Shown here piece by piece: positions 31,943 to 41,628 of a stretch of DNA of 64,000 nt. The stretch's first letter is position 1; each line of letters starts with the position of its first letter. The position numbers were made by a program, and so were the translations under genes. The notes beneath the pieces are model-generated. The model did no database searches. It had not been told where the DNA came from and saw only the letters and a list, made by a program, of their open reading frames with translations. This stretch comes from Cellvibrionaceae bacterium (GTDB taxonomy: Bacteria; Pseudomonadota; Gammaproteobacteria; Pseudomonadales; Cellvibrionaceae), in the NCBI GenBank assembly GCA_024707385.1, contig JANPZW010000013.1, positions 1 to 64,000 of the forward strand, read 5' to 3'.

Positions 31943-33310
31943 TTAAAGCAGCACGTAGCCTTTATTTTGCGTTGGCAAACCGAACTCCTGGAGATTGAGG
32001 CCGGCGATATTGCCGATATCGCGCATCAAATCGGCGTTGGTGCGATTGCCGAGCACCGCAGTATTGGTATTTACCCACGCAAGTTGTTTCGAGGTGCCAC
32101 CGCTGATGTTTTCCCGCATCAGGCCATTCAAGTTGGCGGAGCCGCTGATGCGTGGCGTTTTCAGGATCCGACCTGTCTGAATCCGACTGCCTCCGCCCAC
32201 CAGAATATGACCCTTGGAAAGAACGTCGTGGGTTCCGTCGCCCACTTCACCAGTGAGCACTATGAGGGTGTTGTCGAGCAACGTGCGCCCATCGGTATCG
32301 GTGATGGCCGCCAAGCTGTTGGCAAAATTCGCGATCGTCGCCGCAAATTCCTGCCGGGTGTCCCACCACACCTGGGTGTTGTTGTGGGCATGATCATGGT
32401 GGAACTGGGATATGGGATGGATATCGCCGATGCCCAGCACCGCGCTGGTGGTCATATTGTTGGCGAACGCGACCTTGATCATATCGAGATAATGCTCGAG
32501 ATCTTTGAAGCGGTCCTGTCCCCGCACCGGGACATTCGCCAACTTGTGGCCGCCGCTGAAAGCCACTATGGGTTTGCGCTTATCTTCGACACTGGTGATC
32601 GCTTCCAGATAGCGGCGGATTTTTTCCCGCTCGTTACCACCCAGTGCAGCCTCCTGCCGCAGCGCCGGATTTTTAATGGTGCTGAAAATACTGTCTACCA
32701 GACGTGCTTCGCCGCTATCGATAGGAGTGCCGCCGCCTGAGTCCGGAAGGTTTTTGAATACGCTGTTATAGGCATCGAGCGCAGTGGTGTAAAAAGGCAG
32801 AACATTGCTGGAGCGGTCAAAACTGATGGGGTGATACTGCACCCCCCACGACCGGTAGGCGGCGCTCAGGCGCAGAGTTGGTTTACCGGAAGCTTCCTGT
32901 AATAAAAAGTCGAGGGAAGGCTTGGTGGAAAGCGGCATCTGGCTATCGTAGGCCGAACTCGAGGCCCCATGGAGCACACCCCCGGTAAAGATGTCCGCAT
33001 ACGAAAGATCGTGGTTGTTGCCCCATTGCCCCAAGGTCAGCAGGGAATCCACCACCACACAGTGCTGCTTGATGGCATTCAGCGGCGACAGGCCTGTGGG
33101 AAAGGAAAACTCATACTCCTCACCCGACATTTTCTGATTACTGTTGCCGGATATTCCCCACCCGTGCTGCAGAGCAACCAATAAAACCCGATAAGGTGCG
33201 GAGGAACTTTGGGCAAGCAACTGCTCAGCTCCCACGGATGAAAGAAGGCCAATACCCGCAAGAGACTTGATCAAATCACGCCGAGAAATAGTTGAATTAA
33301 TCTTGCTCAT
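31943..33310 (-). CDS. DUF1552 secreted protein (Tat signal)
   Basis: 455 residues starting MSKINSTISRRDLIKSLAG, a twin-arginine-type signal (SRRDLIK) followed by a hydrophobic stretch. DUF1552 proteins resemble the sulfatase/DUF1501 group; here the segments are LLVALQHGWGISG, FSGGHKLANVPVRG, FHHDHAHNNTQVWWD and LIVLTGEVGDGTHDV. The His/Asp-rich HHDHAHN could bind metal. The function is unknown, but such genes regularly sit beside DUF1592-type cytochrome-like proteins, as here (upstream gene ends 8 bases before this start), implying they act together outside the cytoplasm. Confidence 0.82.
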   Translation of the reverse strand: MSKINSTISRRDLIKSLAGIGLLSSVGAEQLLAQSSSAPYRVLLVALQHGWGISGNSNQKMSGEEYEFSFPTGLSPLNAIKQHCVVVDSLLTLGQWGNNHDLSYADIFTGGVLHGASSSAYDSQMPLSTKPSLDFLLQEASGKPTLRLSAAYRSWGVQYHPISFDRSSNVLPFYTTALDAYNSVFKNLPDSGGGTPIDSGEARLVDSIFSTIKNPALRQEAALGGNEREKIRRYLEAITSVEDKRKPIVAFSGGHKLANVPVRGQDRFKDLEHYLDMIKVAFANNMTTSAVLGIGDIHPISQFHHDHAHNNTQVWWDTRQEFAATIANFANSLAAITDTDGRTLLDNTLIVLTGEVGDGTHDVLSKGHILVGGGSRIQTGRILKTPRISGSANLNGLMRENISGGTSKQLAWVNTNTAVLGNRTNADLMRDIGNIAGLNLQEFGLPTQNKGYVLL

Positions 33311-33317
33311 ACAAAAC

Positions 33318-36300
33318 CTACTGCATTTGCTTGCGTTTGGTGAAACTTTCCAGCCGAATCACCGCGTCCAGAAGACTTTTTACAGTGTGGCCACGGGTCG
33401 CTAATTGATTGTGGTACTTGCTCAATTCGCAGGAATTGCTCTGCAGTTCCTGACTCAGATAGTGCTCGAGAAAACGCCGCGATACACACTGGCCCATCTG
33501 CTCGGCACCGACCAATTGGGCTGCATACTCGGCACTGTTTTGATAAGTCAGTTCAGTGCCCGAAGCGGTCTTCAACACTCCTGATGCATCAATCGGCACC
33601 ACTTCTTTTTCCACGGTGCGATAGCGGCCAACCACGTCGAAATTCTCAAACCCAAAACCTGCGGGATCGATAAATTGATGGCAGCCGACACACGCGGATC
33701 GTGAACTGTGGGTGAGTTGCAGCAGCACACGCTCCGAGGTCGTGGCTGGGTCGACCTGCTCTGGCACCTCATCACTCTCAATGTTTGTCGGAGGTGCACC
33801 AAGGTGCTCACACAAGAGCTGCTCAAGGGTGAAAACCCCGCGCTTGATAATGCCCGAGTGGGTCAGCGTGGAGTGGGCCGAGAGGAAAATCGGATGGTTG
33901 AGAATACCGAAACGCTGCGCCGGATCCAAAGCCACCGACTCAAGCTGATTACTGCTCGAGGAGGTATTGAAAAACTGCGCCACGTTTTGATTGACATAAA
34001 AATTCCGGCCGGTGAACACATCCATATAGCGCGCGCCCGCGCTGATCTGGTCAGACAGCATTTTCTCAGCGCTGAGCATCAGATCCTGTTTCACCTCATC
34101 GGTAAAACCGAGGTCCACGTGCTTGGGATTGACCAAAGCCATATCCAGTTTCAGGAAATCGCGATACATCTCCAGCATGGCCTTATTGGCTTTGGGACTG
34201 GTGAACATGCGGTCCACTTGCGTCTGCAGTTCATCCACTGTCAGTGGCGAAGTTTTTTGCGCAAGTGTCAGCAGTGTTTTGTCCGGCGTGGAATTCCAGA
34301 TGGAATAGGCGAGCAGCGTGACAATTTCATAATTGTCCAACACCCGCACTCCATCTTGCAGGTCGCCGATCTCACTGCGGAAGAGGAAGTTCGAACTCAG
34401 GATCAAGCTGTTGAAGGCGAATTCCAGAGCTCGCGTATTGCTGCCCAAAGCCGCGAATTGGCCGATCAATTCGGACCGCTCCTGCGTCGTCAAAGGGCGT
34501 CGCCACAGCTGCGGTGCATATTCGTCCAGCAGAGTCGTGACACATGCGGCCGAGGCATTCTGCGAACACTGCTTGATGGTGGTGTGCCGCTCAATCAACT
34601 CGCGCACCAGCTCCCGCGATGAATCGTACAGGCGCTCCAGATTGATGGTGTTGACGTTCAGGCGATCAGCGAGAGTGTTCATACCGATCAGCTTGGCGCC
34701 ATCCTCCATATTCGGACGCAGCTCCTCGGTGAAAATATCGCCAAAAATATCGCGCAAAGAATTCATGATCTGGCGCTCGGACAAGCGTCGCAATTTCGGC
34801 TCCAGCAAACTGTCACGCACTTCGCAGCTGGCGGCAGGCGACCAGGTTCTACCAGCTGTTTGTTCGGTCAGGAGCTCGCCGTTTTCGTAAATGGCGAGCT
34901 TGAGCTCACCCAGAGAACGCAGCAGCGAATCCGGCACTATCAGTGAGACAGGTGACGCGCCACATGCCATGCGGGTTTCGTAGAGAGTACCGCTGCCCTG
35001 ACTGGAATGAGCATTGGTCACCACCACATTTGCCATGATTTCCGGCGCATCGTGTGAGCTGGCTACGATAAAAACTCGCTTGGGCACAAAATTTACGTTG
35101 CGCGCCGCAGTCTGCATGGTCGGCGTAGAGCAGTTGTAACAACCGCCAACCTTGAGCGCACCGCCTTCATAAGCCACGCGCAAAGTAGTGGGCGTCGGTG
35201 TGAGCGCCGCAGGCTGTGGATTGGCAAGCAGTAGGTTGTATCCGGTAAATCCAGCGGTGCCACTGTCCTCCGCCAAACCGCTGCGGCCAGACCAGTGCAG
35301 GAAGAGCAACTGCCCGCTCAAATCATTAGTGCTGGATACCAGAATGCCAACCTTGGCGAAATTATGTTCGACATTGGTGACGCTATTGACATTGAGAGTC
35401 ACGTCGAGCTGGCCACTATCCACGTCCCCGGCCAACGCATTGAACCAGACCTCATTTCCCCAAATGTTGCTGCCTTCACCCAGCAGAGCAATTTCACCGT
35501 TGTCCCCCAGAGTGGCGATACTGTCGATGGCGACCGGCTTGAGGCCGTCGGCGCGGGAGCTAAAAGCAAGATAGCTGTTTTCAGCTGTGTCGGGAGCAGC
35601 CGGATCCAGCACCTTGACCACGACGATTTTGGATTCCTGATTACAACTCAGATTGAGACCGAGTCCCGATTCGTCATAGGAAACATTCTTGACGCTGACT
35701 TTTTCGTTGTTGACCGGAGTTCGATAGGACCAGAGATAGGCAGCCACATTCTGCATACAGGTGGCATTGCACGCGGGCGCATAGAGAGCCATAACCCCAC
35801 TTAAAAACTGGGCCAATCCCTGCACGGTTTCGGCGTTGTATGTCGTGTGCGTAGACGGATAGGAAAAGCTATTGACATTGAATGCTCGCAATCCTGCATT
35901 GAACTGCCCATTCATCTGATCAAGATGGCAAGAGTCGCAGTACTGGGCAAATTGCGTTTTTCCTGCGGTTGCGTCTCCCGGAAACACATCACCAGAAGAT
36001 GAACTACTACTTGAGGACGAACTGCTGCTCGATGAAGACGACGAGCTGGAGGAACTGGAAGACGAACTTGAGCTGCTCGATGAAGACGAGCCCGAAGAGC
36101 TTGTTGATGAAGATGAACTTGAGCTGCTGGATGAAGAGCTGCTCGAAGACGAACTGCTGCTTGATGAAGAGCTGCCCGAGGAGGAATTGCTCGAAGAAGA
36201 ACTGTTTGAAGACGAGCTGCTGGACGATGATGAGCTCGAGCTGTTGGATGAAGAACTGCTACTTGATGAAGAGCTGCTCGACGATGAACTGCTCGATGAC

Positions 36301-36635
36301 GAGCTACTAGACGAACTGCTAGACGCAGAACTGGCCGCGCTGCTCGATGAGGAACTACTGGGCAATACCACTACGCCTGATGAACTGCTTGACGATGAGC
36401 TGCTGCTTGATGACGAACTGCTGCTCGACGATGACGAACTATTGCTCGATGAGCTCGACGAGGACGAACTCGCACTGCTGGACGCGGAATCGCCAGAGGA
36501 TGAACTACTGCTGCCCGATGATGAAGATGACGCTGGCGGACGATCCGTCTCCGGGGGTGGTTCAGGAGAGTTGCTACAAGCGGCCAAAGCCGTAAAAAGC
36601 ACAAGACTTGCAACTAGTTTTGCATTGAGCCACAT
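33318..36635 (-). CDS. Polyserine lipoprotein with two c-type heme motifs and DUF1592-family domains
   Basis: About 1,105 residues from the ATG at 36635; the lipobox is LAAC (Cys20). Residues ~35-215 are a nearly pure serine linker. A cytochrome c-like domain follows with heme motif CDSCH (~residue 232), then a beta-sandwich region (~residues 310-600). The C-terminal half has the planctomycete/Cellvibrionales PSD-type domains (DUF1587/1592/1588/1585/1595 group): RRLSERQIMNSLRDIFGD, LWRRPLTTQERSEL, FRSEIGD. A second heme motif, CVGCHQFIDPAGFGFENFD, is near residue 980. It is probably an outer-membrane electron-transfer or oxidoreductase partner of the DUF1552 protein. Confidence 0.82.
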   Translation of the reverse strand: MWLNAKLVASLVLFTALAACSNSPEPPPETDRPPASSSSSGSSSSSSGDSASSSASSSSSSSSSNSSSSSSSSSSSSSSSSSSSSSGVVVLPSSSSSSSAASSASSSSSSSSSSSSSSSSSSSSSSSSSSNSSSSSSSSSSSSNSSSSSNSSSGSSSSSSSSSSSSSSSSSSSSSSSTSSSGSSSSSSSSSSSSSSSSSSSSSSSSSSSSSSSSGDVFPGDATAGKTQFAQYCDSCHLDQMNGQFNAGLRAFNVNSFSYPSTHTTYNAETVQGLAQFLSGVMALYAPACNATCMQNVAAYLWSYRTPVNNEKVSVKNVSYDESGLGLNLSCNQESKIVVVKVLDPAAPDTAENSYLAFSSRADGLKPVAIDSIATLGDNGEIALLGEGSNIWGNEVWFNALAGDVDSGQLDVTLNVNSVTNVEHNFAKVGILVSSTNDLSGQLLFLHWSGRSGLAEDSGTAGFTGYNLLLANPQPAALTPTPTTLRVAYEGGALKVGGCYNCSTPTMQTAARNVNFVPKRVFIVASSHDAPEIMANVVVTNAHSSQGSGTLYETRMACGASPVSLIVPDSLLRSLGELKLAIYENGELLTEQTAGRTWSPAASCEVRDSLLEPKLRRLSERQIMNSLRDIFGDIFTEELRPNMEDGAKLIGMNTLADRLNVNTINLERLYDSSRELVRELIERHTTIKQCSQNASAACVTTLLDEYAPQLWRRPLTTQERSELIGQFAALGSNTRALEFAFNSLILSSNFLFRSEIGDLQDGVRVLDNYEIVTLLAYSIWNSTPDKTLLTLAQKTSPLTVDELQTQVDRMFTSPKANKAMLEMYRDFLKLDMALVNPKHVDLGFTDEVKQDLMLSAEKMLSDQISAGARYMDVFTGRNFYVNQNVAQFFNTSSSSNQLESVALDPAQRFGILNHPIFLSAHSTLTHSGIIKRGVFTLEQLLCEHLGAPPTNIESDEVPEQVDPATTSERVLLQLTHSSRSACVGCHQFIDPAGFGFENFDVVGRYRTVEKEVVPIDASGVLKTASGTELTYQNSAEYAAQLVGAEQMGQCVSRRFLEHYLSQELQSNSCELSKYHNQLATRGHTVKSLLDAVIRLESFTKRKQMQ

Positions 36636-37280
36636 AACAGCCTCATATGGTGGCGCCTTCACAGGGCCGAGTAAATTCAAGCGAGTTCGCGTGCTCTGAC
36701 TGAGCCTGCGATGGGAGAAGAGGATACGGCGGTCAACACCACATACCACGGACTAAGCTTGGCTTAACAAGTGGAATCAGACAAGCGAGAAGTCCTATCA
36801 AAGGGCTAGGTTTTTGTGACCTAACACACATAGTAACAATAAAGTTTTTGCTAGCACGAATGTATTTTCTTTGCCACCTCGGCCGCGCCAAAACTGGGCG
36901 AAAAAGCACCTAAAACAGTGCATTTAAATTTCAGTAAATTTCCCGGCCTTTTTTACCTTCGAAAAGAGGTCGAATACGCGTTGAGAAAATCCGCTGGGTG
37001 GATACGCACACCCAACCTTTTCAGATTCTAAAAAAGGTATCGCGCGCCATATATAACGAATTTTCGTTATTTTTTGTAAAAACCACATTTTTGGAAATTC
37101 ATCGAGTTCGCCGGACAATTTCTTCAGTTGCATCGACGAGCTCAATGTGAGTAATGAATCCGCGAAAAATCCAACATGAACGCTATAAGCGAAAATCTCT
37201 CACTCCGTGACGGCAGGAATCTTGCGTGACGGGTGTAGCTGAAAAAATACGATCACAATTCTGAAACAATCGGAGGACAT
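36636..37280. other. Intergenic region upstream of sodC
   Basis: 645 bases between the divergent polyserine lipoprotein gene and sodC. The part from ~36770 is visibly AT-richer than the flanking genes. A short open frame at 36924-37145 (minus) has no family resemblance or good start and I do not call it. The region holds a palindrome at 37053-37070 and the sodC ribosome-binding site GGAGG at 37271-37275. Confidence 0.5.
37053..37070. promoter_or_regulatory. AT-rich palindrome, possible operator
   Basis: ATAACGAA and TTCGTTAT form a perfect 8-bp inverted repeat with a 2-base spacer, followed by a T-run. It could be an operator or a weak hairpin; no regulator is assigned. Confidence 0.3.
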
Positions 37281-37814
37281 ATGAAAAAAACCACACTCGC
37301 ATTTTTTCTTTTCTGCGCCGCACCTGCCGCTGCGGATGTCATCGTTCCTGTGAATCTTGTCAACGAAACCGGAGTGGGCGAAAAAATTGGTCAGATTATT
37401 CTCAGCGAAGCATCCCACGGAGTGCAGCTCACGCCGGACCTGAACAACTTGCCTTCTGGAGAACGCGGTTTTCATTTGCACGAAAATGGCGACTGCGGCG
37501 TCGCTGAAAAAGACGGGAAAATCACCGCCGCAGGTGCTGCAGGCAATCATTACGATCCGGAGCAGCACAAAAAACACGATGGCCCCTGGGGCGCCGGCCA
37601 CGCAGGCGACTTGCCCAGCCTCAACGTCAGCATCAATGGCACAGCGACACAAACCTTGATGATAAAGCGTCTCTCAATTAACGACTTTTATGGAAAAGCC
37701 TTGGTGATTCACGCGGGTGGAGATAATTATTCGGATTATCCAGAGCCTCTCGGCGGTGGCGGCGCCCGCATCGCTTGTGGCGTCGTGCCGAAGCCCGACG
37801 CAGAGAATAAATAA
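37281..37814 (+). CDS. sodC: Cu/Zn superoxide dismutase SodC
   Basis: 177 residues with a signal peptide (MKKTTLAFFLFCAAPAAA). Metal ligands are in FHLHENGDCG, the zinc loop GNHYDPEQHKKHDGPWGAGHAGDLPS, and VIHAGGDNYSD; the C-terminal GGGGARIACGV provides the second cysteine of the structural disulfide. It dismutates superoxide in the periplasm. A strong GGAGG sits 5 bases before the ATG. The catalase gene 95 bases downstream would remove the H2O2 produced, so the pair is probably co-regulated. Confidence 0.95.
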   Translation: MKKTTLAFFLFCAAPAAADVIVPVNLVNETGVGEKIGQIILSEASHGVQLTPDLNNLPSGERGFHLHENGDCGVAEKDGKITAAGAAGNHYDPEQHKKHDGPWGAGHAGDLPSLNVSINGTATQTLMIKRLSINDFYGKALVIHAGGDNYSDYPEPLGGGGARIACGVVPKPDAENK

Positions 37815-37909
37815 ACCGAACGTGTGAATTTTTTGTTGGTGGGCGAACAGAATTAAGGAGTGAAGTATCCCACTGTGTCGCTCTCCAACATCACACATGA
37901 GGTTCGGCA

Positions 37910-40319
37910 ATGAGCGGTAATAAATTTAAGGATGTAAAAGGCGCCGGCTCGATACTGAGCACCGTATCCGGCCCATCTGCAAAAGCCCCCGATAACATTG
38001 CCGCACAAAACGATACAGGTGCACGGCTATTGTCGAAAAAAAGCGGTGAACAAGAACTCTCCAATGCGGTGTCCCACAATTCCACCAAAGCAAGCGAATA
38101 CGGCGACGCAGCGCGCCTGCCTACTATGGGAGCCACCACCAACCCTCCCGGCCCCGACGTCACCGGCAGCACCTCGTCGGAAATTCACGCATCGGAAAAA
38201 GTCGGTAGCGGAACGCCGGCGATCAGTGAAAACGCCACGGTAACATCACTGGACAGAGCAAGAGTGGACAGCAGCGACCAACCCCTAACCACCAATCAAG
38301 GTGTACCGGTGGCTGATAATCAACACTCGCTGAAGATAGGTCTGCGCGGCCCCAGTGCTTTGGAAGATTTTATTCTACGAGAAAAACTCACTCACTTTGA
38401 TCACGAGCGCATTCCAGAGCGCGTCGTTCACGCGCGCGGCTCGGCGGCGCACGGTTACTTTGAAAGCTATCAAGCGCTTGACCAATACACCATGGCAGCG
38501 CCTTTTGCCGCAGCGGGAAAACGCACTCCCGTCTTCGTACGCTTCTCCACTGTTGCCGGTGAACGCGGCTCCATGGACACCGCGCGAGATGTGCGCGGAT
38601 TCGCGGTAAAATTTTATACTGAGCAAGGCAACTGGGATTTGGTGGGCAATAATATTCCGGTGTTTTTTATTCAGGACGCGATGAAATTCCCCGACCTGGT
38701 TCACGCGCTAAAACCCGAACCTCACCACGCCATTCCACAAGCCTCCAGCGCCCACGACACCTTTTGGGATTTTGTTTCCCTCACTCCCGAATCCGCGCAC
38801 ATGCTGATGTGGGTAATGTCCGACCGCGCCATTCCGCGCAGTTATCGTATGATGCAAGGTTTCGGCGTCCACACCTTCCGCCTCGTGAATACCCAGGGCG
38901 AATCGGTTTTCTGTAAATTTCATTGGACGCCAATTGCCGGCACCCATTCACTGGTTTGGGATGAAGCGGTAAAACTTGGCGGGGCCGATCCGGATTTTCA
39001 TCGCCGCGATTTGTGGGAAGCCATAGAAGCTGGCGCTTTCCCCGAGTGGGAATTAGGATTGCAGATTTTTACCGAAGACGAAGCAGCTCAATTTCCCTTT
39101 GATATTCTAGATCCAACCAAGATCGTGCCGGAGGAAATGGTGCCCGTCACGCCAGTTGGAAAAATGGTGTTAAACCGCAACCCGGATAATTTCTTTGCCG
39201 AGACCGAACAAGTGGCGTTTTGTACGGCGCACATTATTCCCGGCCTGGATTTCACCAACGATCCGCTGATGCAGGGGCGCATCCACTCCTACGTGGATAC
39301 ACAATTGACACGCCTGGGCGGACCAAATTTCCACGAAATTCCCATCAATACACCAGTGGCGCAAATTCACAATAATCAGCGCGACGGCTTTCATCGCCAA
39401 GCGATTAATCGCGGCCGGGTGAATTATGAGCCCAATTCCCTCGCAGGCGGCTGCCCATTTCAGGCGGGAGCAGCGGGCTTCCGCAGCTTCCCCGAGCGCA
39501 TCGCCAGCGAAGACAAGGTGCGCGGCAAATCGGAATTATTCGCCGATCATTATTCACAGGCGCGACTTTTTCTGGATCAGCCAAACGGCGGTGGAACAAA
39601 ACCACATCATGAACGCGTTTCGTTTTGAATTAACCCGCTGCCAAGTCGTCGCCGTGCGCAAACGCGTGCTCGCCTTGCTCGCCAATGTAGACCTGCGCCT
39701 CGCCTCCGCCGTCGCCGATGGCCTGGGAATGGATGTGCCTCCTGCGTTGCCATTAGCAACCAACAAACCCATGCCCACTTATCCGCCCTCCCCCGCACTC
39801 TCTCTGTTGAGCCGCCCAGGCGAAACCGGAATCGCCACCCGCAACATCGCCATTCTCGTAGGCGAAGGTGCAGTCGCAGAAGCGGTTGAGGAAATTTATA
39901 CCGCTCTTTTACAAGATGGCGCGGTTCCCAGAATTGTTGGCAGCCGGCTGGGCAAAATCATGACCGCCGACGGAGCACCCATGGATATTGAAATTACTCT
40001 CGATGCGGGACCATCCGTAATTTACGACGCAGTTGTGATTGCCGGTGGCGAAGAATCCTGCAAAAAATTATCCCGCGATGCCCACGCGTTGGAATTTGTA
40101 CGCCTGCAATACCGCCACTGCAAACCCATCCTGGCGCTCGGCAAAGGCGCAGACCTGCTCACCATCGCCGGAATTCCCACCACACTTCCCGATGGCTCAA
40201 TGGACTCCGCCATACTCACCACACCCGACAACCAATGGGATACCGGCTACGCCAGCTTCAAATCCGTCCTCGCCTCTCACCGCTTCTACCTCCGCGAAAC
40301 CGATCCACCGTTGGTATAA
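37910..40319 (+). CDS. katE: Large-subunit catalase HPII (KatE) (one frameshift)
   Basis: The core is typical [20 protein letters not shown], catalytic His in [13 protein letters not shown], Asn in [16 protein letters not shown], and the proximal heme Tyr in [13 protein letters not shown]. The frame stops at 39628. Removing one T from the T5 run at 39567-39571 restores [17 protein letters not shown], matching the end of the HPII core, and continues into the C-terminal flavodoxin/class I amidotransferase-like domain ([18 protein letters not shown] ... [12 protein letters not shown]) to 40319. Full product ~802 residues, against 753 in E. coli. The first ~125 residues are a polar, Ser/Ala-rich extension. 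Confidence 0.92.
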
Positions 40320-40620
40320 ATCTCCTCAGGCATGCAGATTTCTCTGCGTGCCGCTTTTACTCCCAACCGGTATATCTCCCAGACAAAACGGTCACCCTGA
40401 CCGTTATTTCTGCTTCGCTCTAAAATTCTTTATAAATTAAATAGATAACCGAAACTCCTGACCTTTTGGATACGTCTCGCAGCGGCTGTTTAACGAGATC
40501 AGAAAATTGGACACAGTGTAGTCAAGTCTTGACGAGACGGGGCGCAGGGACTAGGTTGGCGAAACGTTGGACACGGAATAACGATCGTGAGATATCGATC
40601 TTTGTGACTACGATATAAAT
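40320..40620. other. Non-coding stretch before the gene cassette
   Basis: About 300 bases, AT-richer than the flanks, with no supported gene. TTGGACAC occurs twice (near 40507 and 40566) and GTCAAG-T-CTTGAC is a small inverted repeat near 40522. A -10-like TATAAAT lies at 40614-40620, right before the cassette boundary. I found no integrase gene, no attI and no second attC here. Confidence 0.45.
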
Positions 40621-40621
40621 G

Positions 40622-41015
40622 TTATGCAAGGTATATAGCATGGATTTCGTTGAAAGACTGGTATGGATGTTGACGCCAATATCAATTGCAGTATTGATGT
40701 CGTATGCATTTAAAAGGTTGAAGTGGTTCCCCAAGAAAGCCCTCTTAACTGTTGGTGCAGTATTGGCTATTTTGAGTGCTATCGCTGCTCCAACTGCATT
40801 TTGTAGCAACGGCTGTAGCAAAACATTAGGAGCTTTATCCTTTTCTTTAATAATTAGTGTGTCAACGCTGCTTATCACATTGTTAATTCAGTACTTGGAA
40901 AAAAAGTGACGTGTCAATGCATAACAAAGGTTGTCCTGCTGAAACATTTTCCGTTGCGGTTTTTGTGTTTTATAACACAAAAACCCTTACTCCAAATGTT
41001 CAGCAGACAACGGCG
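40622..41015 (+). mobile_element. Integron-type gene cassette (single)
   Basis: The element starts after the G of a core site GTTATGC (40621-40627), carries one small membrane-protein gene and ends in an attC site at 40919-41021. The cassette-start sequence GTTATGC is the exact reverse complement of the attC outer box GCATAAC (40919-40925), as expected when both belong to the same circular cassette before insertion. Size is 394 bases. Base composition is AT-richer than the flanks. No integrase is encoded in the window, so this is an isolated cassette, perhaps inserted at a secondary site. Confidence 0.85.
40640..40909 (+). CDS. Cassette-encoded small membrane protein
   Basis: 89 residues from the ATG at 40640 (MDFVERLVWMLTPISIAVLM); an upstream in-frame start at 40619 would straddle the cassette boundary and is less likely. 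Three hydrophobic segments (residues ~8-24, ~32-50 and ~64-84) indicate an inner-membrane protein. A CSNGCSK motif sits between the second and third segments. I recognise no family. The stop at 40907-40909 is 9 bases before the attC, the usual compact cassette layout. Confidence 0.7.
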   Translation: MDFVERLVWMLTPISIAVLMSYAFKRLKWFPKKALLTVGAVLAILSAIAAPTAFCSNGCSKTLGALSFSLIISVSTLLITLLIQYLEKK

Positions 41016-41021
41016 TTACAC
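40919..41021 (+). repeat. attC recombination site
   Basis: Outer boxes are GCATAAC (40919-40925) and the insertion triplet in GTTACAC (41015-41021). The arms pair as TTGTC/GACAA, TGCTGA/TCAGCA and ACATTT/AAATGT (40931-40949 with 40994-41010), leaving exactly two unpaired bases on one side (C40936 and A40943), the extrahelical bases that define attC strand polarity. The variable terminal structure contains a perfect 12-bp hairpin, GGTTTTTGTGTT with AACACAAAAACC (40958-40985, loop TTAT). Total about 103 bases. Confidence 0.88.
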
Positions 41022-41048
41022 ACATAAAAGACTCGTTCTGGTGAAAGA

Positions 41049-41293
41049 ATGAAAAAATATTTTGGTTCGCTCTGGGTTTCTTTTTTGCAACGCTGCTATT
41101 TTTCGCGTTGGCATATGCGCTTGGAATAAGTCTCGAAAAGCTCGGAATTTCCCTTTATGACAGCGAAGCTGACCAGCAGAGAAACTTCAATATCGTCATT
41201 GCTTTGTGGTTGCTTTTAGGGGTTTTTGCCGGCTTTTTCATAGCATCAAGAAAAGCCAGGAAATTGCGGTGTATTTTCCACCGAGAATTATAA
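41049..41293 (+). CDS. Small two-helix membrane protein after the attC (one probable frameshift)
   Basis: An ATG at 41049 preceded by a GAAAG ribosome-binding-like site opens MKKYFGS; the continuing frame gives LGFFFATLLFFALAYALG and, after a polar loop, ALWLLLGVFAGFFIAS. One missing base near 41070 would join them into an 81-residue protein with two membrane helices. No family recognised. It lies directly after the cassette's attC and could be a second cassette that lost its own attC, or a host gene. I see no attC after it. Confidence 0.5.
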
Positions 41294-41306
41294 AAAGTGA
41301 TCACAT

Positions 41307-41628
41307 ATGACGCATAGATGCACCAGAATTAAAATAATTAAAGTTCTGGTAACGGCAGCCCTGACGGCATGCTCGGGATGTACGGCGGCAGGCCGTAAGT
41401 GGCGATGTGATCTATGATTTTCAAACCCAGACAGTTTCCAAAACCACTTTTCCTGCTCATTACATGATTTACGCACCCGGAGTCAGTAACGCGGATATCG
41501 GCACAACAGATGAGGCTCTGCAGAAAAATCCATCTTTACCGCTCATCTATAACGGGTATTCAGGCGGTTCCCGTACGGGCTATATCATTATCATGGCGCC
41601 GGATGCTGGCATGCACACCCTTCACTAA
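41307..41628 (+). CDS. Putative small lipoprotein, fragmentary
   Basis: An ATG at 41307 opens a basic leader and a hydrophobic run ending LTACSGC, resembling a lipoprotein signal; that frame closes at 41415. The overlapping frame (SGDVIYDFQTQT ... YSGGSRTGYIIIMAP) runs to 41628. A single-base indel near 41390 would join them into ~108 residues. Function unknown, and the end may also be displaced. Low confidence; it could be a decayed gene in an accessory patch. Confidence 0.3.

Noticed and set aside
35995..36530. Degenerate repeat array that could be taken for a CRISPR or minisatellite
   Set aside because: The repetition is serine codons in the reading frame of a lipoprotein; no fixed repeat-spacer structure.
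36187..36699. Open frame on the plus strand encoding Glu/Leu/Asp repeats
   Set aside because: It is the antisense shadow of the serine linker of the minus-strand lipoprotein; serine codon runs read backwards as Glu/Asp/Leu.
36924..37145. Small minus-strand gene in the sodC upstream region
   Set aside because: No ribosome-binding site, family resemblance or codon character; AT-rich promoter DNA is a simpler reading.
37910..40319. A short catalase followed by an independent class I amidotransferase-like gene
   Set aside because: The junction sequence matches the continuous HPII architecture once one T is removed from 39567-39571.
41330..41395. A second attC-like inverted structure
   Set aside because: TAACGGC and GCCGTAA flank partly complementary sequence, but pairing is poor, there are no proper core boxes and it overlaps a possible coding region.
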